From contig CAZVWW010000128.1 in the NCBI GenBank assembly GCA_964631265.1, forward strand, positions 1 to 6,354: a stretch of 6,354 nucleotides of DNA. The letters run 5' to 3'. The position numbers and the translations under genes are program-made. Origin of the DNA: CAZVWW01 sp964631265. GTDB lineage: Bacteria; Thermotogota; Thermotogae; MWEM01. Positions 1 through 4,437 of this stretch are shown piece after piece. Below the pieces are notes generated by a model, which had not been told where the DNA came from, did no database searches, and worked only from the letters and a program-made list of their open reading frames with translations. The first letter of the stretch is position 1. Every line of letters starts with the position of its first letter.

Positions 1-98
1 GGTTGCTTGATTATGAGGCCCTTTTTTATGTGGGGGCTGTTATTGTGATAATCTCGTTCTTCCTTTATCTGCCGCTTTTGAAGAAGGAGAAGAAGTAG
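1..98 (+). CDS. C-terminal end of an integral membrane protein (transporter-like), partial
   Basis: Read from base 3, an open frame runs into the window and stops at TAG 96-98. It encodes 31 residues, beginning LLDYEALFYVGAVIVIISFF and ending in a lysine-rich tail (KKEKK). One hydrophobic segment of about 19 residues followed by a short positive tail is the usual end of a multi-pass inner-membrane protein, with the tail in the cytoplasm; the last helix of an MFS-type transporter would look like this. The family cannot be fixed from 31 residues. The start lies upstream of the window. A dispersed repeat begins two bases after the stop and may serve as its 3' end. Confidence 0.6.
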   Translation, partial: LLDYEALFYVGAVIVIISFFLYLPLLKKEKK

Positions 99-99
99 G

Positions 100-160
100 G
101 ACCTTTTGCGGCTCGGAACGTTCCGGAGAATGAGGTAAACACCGAGTTGCGGGTGTTTTC
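100..160 (+). repeat. Dispersed intergenic repeat, copy 1 (12-bp palindrome plus hairpin)
   Basis: A 23-base block at 109-131 recurs exactly at 6273-6295, and GACCTT just upstream of it is also shared (100-105 and 6265-6270). The block contains the perfect palindrome CGGAACGTTCCG (114-125). It is followed by a hairpin, AAACACC (137-143) pairing with GGTGTTT (152-158) around an 8-base loop, then a short T run. In both copies the element lies just downstream of a + strand gene or its terminator in the same orientation. This suggests a 3'-end or REP-like element, possibly with weak terminator activity. The function is inferred; the repetition and pairing are seen directly. Confidence 0.75.
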
Positions 161-162
161 TG

Positions 163-240
163 ATCGAGTAGGAGGATTACCCTTAATGGGTAATCCGTCC
201 TCTCACACCACCGAGCGTACGGACCCGTACACGGCGGTTC
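163..240 (-). mobile_element. Group II intron 3' remnant (domains V and VI), no reverse transcriptase
   Basis: Read on the minus strand, 240-207 is a 34-nt domain V candidate. Its 9-position lower stem (ACCGCCGTG at 238-230 with CTCGGTGGT at 215-207) has a G-U wobble within the CGC triad and one T-T mismatch. A two-base CG bulge (217-216), a 4-bp upper stem and a 4-base loop complete it. After a 2-base linker comes domain VI: GAG and AGGA, a one-base bulge, then GGATTACCC (196-188), a 5-base loop, GGGTAATCC, TCCT, an unpaired A opposite base 169, CTC, and the 3' end GAT. The bulged A seven bases from the end fits the lariat branch point, and CTCGAT is a common intron 3' end. Domains I-III and an RT gene are absent, because a toxin gene and then a helicase occupy the upstream side. 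This is therefore a truncated relic. Confidence 0.8.
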
Positions 241-256
241 GTGTAGAGGGGTGCCG

Positions 257-586
257 TTAATTAAACAAGTGAAAGAGTTTCTTTTTAACCGCGAGGTTTT
301 TCTTGTTACAAACGGAACCAATTTTATATTCTATGATCTTTTCATCGGCAGTGAAAATTCGGTTGACCCGAATATTGCTTGTGATGTTCAATTGCCCGGT
401 TTTAAAATCACTTTTTTCAAGCGTTACTGAGTATTGATCACTTTTATGCTTACTGGTTATTTGGCACAAGATGTAATCGTCCCCTTTGAGATCTGCTAAT
501 ACAAAAGCAGGTCTTTTTTTCGATAAACTCAAGTCAGAAAAAGGGAATGGAACGACAACTACATCCCCTTTTACAAATCTTCCCAT
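257..586 (-). CDS. MazF/PemK-family toxin (endoribonuclease)
   Basis: This 109-aa protein has the standard N-terminal MazF/PemK pattern: a GDVVVVPFPFSD strand with KKRPAFVL at residues 23-30, and QITSK at 42-46 near the position of the active-site threonine/serine segment. Members of this family are cytoplasmic mRNA interferases that cleave single-stranded RNA and are neutralised by a partner antitoxin. The ATG at 586 is preferred over an in-frame ATG at 613, because 586 gives the usual family N-terminus, has an AGAGG-type ribosome site about 8 bases upstream, and leaves a 16-base overlap with the antitoxin gene, as expected for translational coupling. The gene is clearly more AT-rich than the helicase beside it, a sign of separate origin. 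Its stop lies 16 bases from the intron domain V. RNA specificity cannot be read from the sequence. Confidence 0.88.
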   Translation of the reverse strand: MGRFVKGDVVVVPFPFSDLSLSKKRPAFVLADLKGDDYILCQITSKHKSDQYSVTLEKSDFKTGQLNITSNIRVNRIFTADEKIIEYKIGSVCNKKNLAVKKKLFHLFN

Positions 587-765
587 GCTTTTTCCTCTTC
601 GGGAGATAGCCATTCTTCTTTCAGAATTTCTTCGCTGGCCATTGTGATATCCGGAATTTCCTTCAAATGTTTTGCTTTCATAAATTCTATAAAATCCAAG
701 ATCTCAGATAGTTCTTTTTCCTGAAAGACCTCGAGTTCATCAATGATTTTTTTCTTTACCTCCAT
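571..765 (-). CDS. DUF2281-like antitoxin of the MazF-type toxin
   Basis: This is a 64-aa acidic protein. Residues 1-35 (MEVKKKIIDELEVFQEKELS and the following helix up to MKAKHLK) match the pattern of DUF2281-type antitoxins: short amphipathic helices with no obvious classic HTH or AbrB fold. The C-terminal tail WLSPEEEKAWEDL resembles the acidic toxin-wrapping tails of such antitoxins. It precedes the toxin on the same strand and overlaps it by 16 bases, the usual antitoxin-first order that keeps antitoxin in excess. A GGAGG ribosome site (776-780) lies 10 bases upstream of the ATG. An extended -10 promoter is found about 60 bases upstream. The family assignment is from pattern memory, and the pairing is supported by the context. 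Confidence 0.82.
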   Translation of the reverse strand: MEVKKKIIDELEVFQEKELSEILDFIEFMKAKHLKEIPDITMASEEILKEEWLSPEEEKAWEDL

Positions 766-825
766 TGCTATTCATCCTCCGTTATCAAAGAAAAATGCGG
801 ATCTTCTATAACATAGTCATTTACA

Positions 826-834
826 ATTATAGCA
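826..834 (-). promoter_or_regulatory. Extended -10 promoter of the toxin-antitoxin operon
   Basis: The minus strand reads TGCTATAAT here, a perfect -10 hexamer with the TGn extension. No good -35 is visible; the 17-bp position (849-854) reads AAGGAC and falls in the last codons of the helicase gene. Transcription would start near 819, leaving a leader of about 50 bases before the antitoxin ATG at 765. The promoter sits just beyond the helicase stop codon (838-840), so the toxin-antitoxin pair has its own start but could also receive read-through from the helicase gene. Confidence 0.6.
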
Positions 835-837
835 TAT

Positions 838-3237
838 CTATGGCTCTTGTCCTTTCTTCGCTGCGCTCCAGAACTGTTTGGCAAGCTCGCGGACTTTGTG
901 GGGGCTTTTGACGATTCTCGCGTGCTCCCAGTCGGGGGGGAAGATCCTCGGGTAGGGGGGTTGTGTGAATCTGGAGTCGATGAGCAGGACAATGCCTCTG
1001 TCTTCGGGGCTTCTGATGACCCGGCCGACGGCCTGCATGACTTTGTTGGCGCCGGGGTAGATGTAGGCGTACTCCCAGCCTTTGCCCAGTTCGGTTTCGT
1101 AGAAATCTTTGATGAGGTCTCTGTCGTAGTTGATCCGGGGGATCCCCACGCCGACGATGACGGCGCCGCTCAGGCGTTCGCCGACGAGGTCGATTCCCTC
1201 GCCGAAGATGCCGCCCATGAGGGCGAAGGCGATGAAGGTCTCATCCGGGGCGTGGTGGAATCTTCTCAGGAACTGTTCTCTTTCGATCTCGAGCATGCCG
1301 GTTTCCTGGACGGCGGTTTTGATCCCGGGGTTTCGCTTTTGGAATTGCTCATAGGCCAGGTTCATGTATTTGTACGAGGGGAAGAAGCAGATGTAGTTGC
1401 CCTTCTGTTCTGTCAGGGCTTCTATGCTTCTGATAACGGCGTGGATCGAGCGTTCCCGGCTGTGGTATTTGGTGGATATGACGGGGTTGACGAGCAGGCC
1501 GAAGTTCCCGGGGGGGAAGGGCGATCGCAGGGTGAGTTTGTAGTCGTCTTCGTTGCCGCCGCAGGTTCGGATGTAGTAATCGATCGGGGAGAGGGTGGCG
1601 GAGAAGAAGACGGAGGCCTTTCCCGTTTCCCGCATCGTTCTCAGATGCTCGACCGGGTCGATGCAGAAGAGGCGGATGGCGTCCTCTTCGATGTTGTATT
1701 TGGTGATGTAATGGCGGTCGTATCGCTCGTATGCCGTGTTGAAGGCGTTCAGTTCGAAGAAGAGGTCTGTCAGGATGTCCTTGCTCTTGTTATGCCCGGG
1801 GGCGATCAGGTATTTGACCATCTCCCGGAGGGTGTCCTCCAGGGGTTCTTTGATGTCGGCGGGCGCGTCTTGTGTCGTCCATTCTTTGTCATCTTTGTCG
1901 TTGAGCATGTAGAAGTTCATCTCGTCCTCGAGCTTTTTAGCGGCGAACTCGATCTTGGCGGCCTTGTTCTCCGTCTCTGCAATAACCTTTCTAACGGTAT
2001 CAAAAGTCAGCTCCGTTGAATACATGTCTCTGGCCCGTTCGGGCAGGTTGTGCGCCTCGTCGATGAGGAAGATGTAATCCCCGCTCTCCTCGAAGAACCG
2101 TCTCAGATACGCCCGCGGATCGAAGAGGTAGTTGTAGTCGCAGATGATGCAGTCCATGAAGAGGGCGGCGTCGAGGGCGAGCTCATACGGGCAGACTTTG
2201 TAGAGTTGGGCCTGGGTCTGAAGCAGCTCCCGGTCGATGTGCTGATGGTCCCTGACCAGCGGATAGAGAACCTCGTTGATCCGGTCGAAATGGCCCTTGG
2301 CAAAGGGGCAGTTGTAGGGGTTGCACTTGACAATGGTGTTCGTGCAGATCTTCTCTTTGGCGGTCAGGGTGATCGATTTCAGGGCCAGGCCCTTTTGGCG
2401 CATCAGTTGGAGGGTGTCCTCGGCGACCTGGCGGGTGATCGTCTTTGAGGTGAGGTAGAAGATGGGGCCCCCCGGTATGTCAGGGTCTTGCCGCGCGGAG
2501 CCGATGGCCTTGAGCGAGGGGAAGAGCGTGGCGAGGGTCTTGCCGATCCCCGTCGGGGCCTGGGCGAAGAGGTTCTTACGGTCTTTGATCGTTTTGAAGA
2601 CCGATACGGAAAACTTTCTCTGCCCCTTCCGGAAAGTACCATAGGGGAATTCAAGCTGCCGGATGGAGGCATCCCGCTTTTCCTCCCACTGAGCTTTCAA
2701 CAGCAGCCATTCGATGTACGCCTCCGCCAGGTCCTTGAAGAAGGCCTTGAGCTCGTCCATGGTGTATTGATAGTCCATGGAATGCTGTTTTTCCGTGTCG
2801 AGGTTGAAGTAAGTGAGGCGCACGGTGACCGTTTTTCGCTTATGCTTTTTGAGGAGCATGTACCCGTAGCACATGCCCTGTTTCAGGTGTTTTTCGTTCA
2901 CGGGCCCTTCGATGTGCTGGAGCGGGATCCGCGTGGTCTTGATCTCGTCGATGAGCAGTTCTTTCTTTGTTTTGTAAACCCCGTCCGCCCGGCCCTGTAT
3001 GTGCAGGCTGATGTTGTCTTTTTTGTGGGTGGCGCTCAGAAAGACCTCTTTTTCAAACCCCTTTTCATAGTTCTCCTGGACTTTCTTGTGCCCCCTGGTT
3101 CCCTGCTGGGCACGGTCCTCCATCCCGCCTCCGGCACCAAAACTGGTGTCGAGGCTGCCGTTTCTGAACAGGAATTCAACAACGTCCCTGACCGAGCACG
3201 TTCTGATAATCTTCTCTTTGTCTTTTTTCCCCTTCAC
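838..3237 (-). CDS. Fe-S XPD/DinG-type DNA helicase with N-terminal RecB/Cas4-like nuclease domain
   Basis: The protein has 799 aa and is cytoplasmic. Residues about 50-185 form a PD-(D/E)XK nuclease domain: GRADG (D85), DEIK (E98, K100) and QxxxY (Q120, Y124) are the RecB/Cas4 metal-site and helper motifs. The rest is a superfamily 2 Rad3/XPD/DinG helicase. It has Walker A APTGIGKT (227-234), four cysteines fit for a 4Fe-4S cluster (C298, C305, C310, C349), CPYELALD plus DYNYLFDP (349-374), a DEAH box (393-396), SAT (546-548), motif V GEGIDLVG (679-686) and motif VI QAVGRVIRS (735-743). All catalytic residues appear present. The family unwinds DNA 5' to 3' from single-stranded tails and acts in repair; the fused nuclease suggests end or flap processing. 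Translation starts at GTG 3237 with AAGGGA upstream. It lies 67 bases after a LexA-like repressor gene on the same strand, probably in one operon. An ordinary housekeeping repair helicase is the alternative to a defence role. Confidence 0.93.
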   Translation of the reverse strand: MKGKKDKEKIIRTCSVRDVVEFLFRNGSLDTSFGAGGGMEDRAQQGTRGHKKVQENYEKGFEKEVFLSATHKKDNISLHIQGRADGVYKTKKELLIDEIKTTRIPLQHIEGPVNEKHLKQGMCYGYMLLKKHKRKTVTVRLTYFNLDTEKQHSMDYQYTMDELKAFFKDLAEAYIEWLLLKAQWEEKRDASIRQLEFPYGTFRKGQRKFSVSVFKTIKDRKNLFAQAPTGIGKTLATLFPSLKAIGSARQDPDIPGGPIFYLTSKTITRQVAEDTLQLMRQKGLALKSITLTAKEKICTNTIVKCNPYNCPFAKGHFDRINEVLYPLVRDHQHIDRELLQTQAQLYKVCPYELALDAALFMDCIICDYNYLFDPRAYLRRFFEESGDYIFLIDEAHNLPERARDMYSTELTFDTVRKVIAETENKAAKIEFAAKKLEDEMNFYMLNDKDDKEWTTQDAPADIKEPLEDTLREMVKYLIAPGHNKSKDILTDLFFELNAFNTAYERYDRHYITKYNIEEDAIRLFCIDPVEHLRTMRETGKASVFFSATLSPIDYYIRTCGGNEDDYKLTLRSPFPPGNFGLLVNPVISTKYHSRERSIHAVIRSIEALTEQKGNYICFFPSYKYMNLAYEQFQKRNPGIKTAVQETGMLEIEREQFLRRFHHAPDETFIAFALMGGIFGEGIDLVGERLSGAVIVGVGIPRINYDRDLIKDFYETELGKGWEYAYIYPGANKVMQAVGRVIRSPEDRGIVLLIDSRFTQPPYPRIFPPDWEHARIVKSPHKVRELAKQFWSAAKKGQEP

Positions 3238-3304
3238 GATTCATCCCTTGTCTACTGTTTTTTTGCTGCTCTTCCGCTTCGAGTTTAACACAGATTCAAG
3301 GAGC

Positions 3305-3922
3305 CTAAACCACGTCGGAGATCTGTTTGGTCACTTTTCCGATGATGCGGCACTCCACGTTCCATATCTTTCTTTCAACGACCAGGGGTGAAAAGGCCGG
3401 GTTGTCGCTTCGCAGGATCACGCCGTACCGGTCCTCGTAGAACCGCTTGATCACCGTCTCGTTGTTACGGACGATGAAGACACCCACCATGCCGATGCTG
3501 ATTGCCCCGGTTTCCTTGACCAGGACCACGTTCTTGTCCGCTATTCCCGGCTCCATGCTCTTGCCCTTCACGATGAGGTAGAAATCACCAATCGCACCCG
3601 GTATCTTCGGGAGATAGTCGATGATGTTCTCCCGAGCGTAGATCGGCAGCCCTGCGGAGATCTCGCCGAGGAGTGGAAGCATCTCCTCTTCCCGGCCCGT
3701 GTTCTGTGTCAGTCCGAGGAGATATTCCACCGACACGTTAAAGTGAGCCGCGAGTTTTTTCAAGGACTCCATGGACGGTTTTGATTTGCCGAGCTCGAGC
3801 TTGGAGACCATCTGGGACGAGATCCCCAGCACTCCGGCGATCTTGTTCTGATTCTCCCCGCTTTTTTCCCTGAGTTCTTTCAAACGTTCCCCGAATGTCT
3901 TGAATTGCTTGATATTCCCCAT
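3305..3922 (-). CDS. LexA/CI-like repressor: XRE HTH domain plus self-cleaving S24 domain
   Basis: This 205-aa protein has an XRE-type helix-turn-helix at about residues 8-70 (recognition region IAGVLGISSQMVSKLELGKS). The S24/LexA autoprotease domain spans about 82-200, with the cleavage bond Ala90-Gly91 in ISAGLP, the nucleophile Ser122 in GKSMEPG and the general base Lys159 in VIKR. All three elements are intact, so RecA-stimulated self-cleavage is expected as in LexA and lambda CI. It probably represses its own promoter and the downstream helicase gene until DNA damage or another signal triggers cleavage. The ATG at 3922 has a GAGGGA-type ribosome site about 11 bases upstream. It differs from true LexA by having an XRE rather than a winged helix at the N-terminus, so it is a phage-repressor-like regulator, not the housekeeping LexA. 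No phage genes are in the window. Confidence 0.92.
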   Translation of the reverse strand: MGNIKQFKTFGERLKELREKSGENQNKIAGVLGISSQMVSKLELGKSKPSMESLKKLAAHFNVSVEYLLGLTQNTGREEEMLPLLGEISAGLPIYARENIIDYLPKIPGAIGDFYLIVKGKSMEPGIADKNVVLVKETGAISIGMVGVFIVRNNETVIKRFYEDRYGVILRSDNPAFSPLVVERKIWNVECRIIGKVTKQISDVV

Positions 3923-3966
3923 ACGAAACCATTCCCTCTTCCCCGTTAATCTCTGCCTGTTGGCCT

Positions 3967-4004
3967 GCTCAAGGTGAGCGGGCTCTTTTTCAGGCTCTTT
4001 CCTG
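3967..4004. promoter_or_regulatory. Candidate operator cluster in the repressor leader
   Basis: Three repeat patterns crowd here, just downstream of the repressor's -10 box. One is the dyad GCTCA-agg-TGAGC (3967-3979). The second is two direct copies of GGCTCTTT twelve bases apart (3981-3988 and 3993-4000). The third is the dyad CAGG-n6-CCTG (3991-4004). A cleavable repressor commonly binds such sites to shut off its own transcription. Which, if any, is the true operator cannot be decided from one locus. Confidence 0.4.
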
Positions 4005-4008
4005 TTCT

Positions 4009-4037
4009 ATTATACCACTTTTGGTTTCATGGTTAAA
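4009..4037 (-). promoter_or_regulatory. Promoter of the repressor-helicase operon
   Basis: The minus strand carries the extended -10 TGGTATAAT (4017-4009) with a weak -35, TTTAAC (4037-4032), at 17-bp spacing. Transcription would begin near 4002, leaving a leader of about 80 bases before the repressor ATG at 3922. No equally good promoter is seen in the 67 bases before the helicase gene, so this one probably serves both genes. Confidence 0.6.
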
Positions 4038-4047
4038 GAAATCTTTA

Positions 4048-4060
4048 CAACCTGTGGTTG
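4048..4060. promoter_or_regulatory. Dyad CAACC-tgt-GGTTG in the divergent intergenic region
   Basis: This is a perfect 5-bp inverted repeat with a 3-base spacer, located just upstream of the repressor's -35 box and about 75 bases before the divergent small gene. It could bind a dimeric regulator of either gene. It does not match the dyads found downstream of the repressor promoter. The pattern is short and could arise by chance. Confidence 0.25.
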
Positions 4061-4135
4061 ATTTTTCTCCCGTTTCCGTGTATTATCTCCTTGCCGGCCG
4101 TAATATAACAATGTTATCATGAAAGGTTCGATTCT

Positions 4136-4366
4136 ATGACTGATGACCACATGGCGTATTACCTCAGAATGACCTACCTGCTGGGAGCGAAAACCGTCCT
4201 TTTTTCTGTTCCACTTGGAGAACAAACCTGTGAAGAGGCCCTTCGGGCCTTTATTGAACAGACCGGTCTCTCGTACGAGGCTATCAAAAAGGTTGAGATG
4301 ATCGGTCTTTGTGAGGATGTTCCGCTTGATCAACCCCCTCATCATAAGAGAAAGAGGGCTCTGTAA
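4136..4366 (+). CDS. Small hypothetical protein, 76 aa
   Basis: I do not recognise this protein. It begins MTDDHMAYYLRMTYLLGAKT, has a mixed alpha/beta-looking core with two cysteines (TCEEA, LCEDV) and an acidic middle, and ends in a basic, histidine-rich tail (PPHHKRKRAL). It has no signal peptide or clear membrane helix. A GAAAGG ribosome site (4121-4126) lies 9 bases before the ATG, and codon use resembles the neighbouring genes, which favours it over a 119-codon minus-strand open frame across the same bases. It runs divergently from the repressor and precedes hcp by 71 bases on the same strand. Its stop codon lies inside the palindrome that probably controls hcp, so its transcription may influence, or be limited by, that site. 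Confidence 0.6.
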   Translation: MTDDHMAYYLRMTYLLGAKTVLFSVPLGEQTCEEALRAFIEQTGLSYEAIKKVEMIGLCEDVPLDQPPHHKRKRAL

Positions 4367-4376
4367 CATATGTTAC
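4363..4376. promoter_or_regulatory. HcpR/FNR-family binding site candidate upstream of hcp
   Basis: GTAACATATGTTAC is a perfect 14-bp palindrome of the form GTAAC-n4-GTTAC. This resembles the consensus I recall from comparative studies of HcpR, a CRP/FNR-family regulator of hcp genes responding to nitrite or nitric oxide. Its centre is about 41 bases before the transcription start predicted from the hcp -10 box, the usual position for class II activation. It overlaps the TAA stop (4364-4366) of the upstream small gene. Confidence 0.7.
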
Positions 4377-4402
4377 TGAAAGATCCCCGTTTTTGGTATA
4401 AT
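4373..4402 (+). promoter_or_regulatory. hcp promoter
   Basis: An extended -10, TGGTATAAT, lies at 4394-4402. The -35 position (TTACTG, 4373-4378, 18-bp spacing) is poor and overlaps the right half of the palindrome, as expected for a promoter that needs an activator. The predicted start is near 4410. The leader then carries a strong GGAGG ribosome site (4426-4430) seven bases before the hcp ATG. Confidence 0.7.
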
Positions 4403-4437
4403 ATAGTGTTGACAGACAAAAAAGCGGAGGTGTTATC

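Noticed and set aside
40..321. A 93-codon minus-strand frame and a 98-codon one at 6044-6340
   Set aside because: They cross the repeat and intron structures or the hcp terminator, and their translations have no protein-like pattern.
768..837. A coding-like minus-strand tail (YAIIVNDYVIEDPHFSLITEDE) ending two bases before the antitoxin start
   Set aside because: No start codon exists in this AT-rich part, the upstream portion is only the shadow of the helicase end, and the TATAAT promoter lies inside it. At most it is a remnant of a truncated gene.
847..2019. A 390-codon open frame on the plus strand inside the helicase gene (with others at 2050-2448 and 2488-3288)
   Set aside because: These are antisense shadows of a GC-rich gene. 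The minus-strand protein has every helicase motif intact, while the plus-strand translations are low-complexity V/G/D/E-rich with no family.
4010..4369. A 119-codon minus-strand frame opposite the small gene
   Set aside because: It runs through the repressor promoter and the hcp regulatory palindrome. The plus-strand frame has a better ribosome site and more protein-like composition.
4409..4414. TTGACA, a perfect -35-like hexamer before hcp
   Set aside because: It lies only 29 bases from the ATG, and the place of its -10 would fall over the ribosome site and start codon. The extended -10 at 4394-4402 is a better fit.
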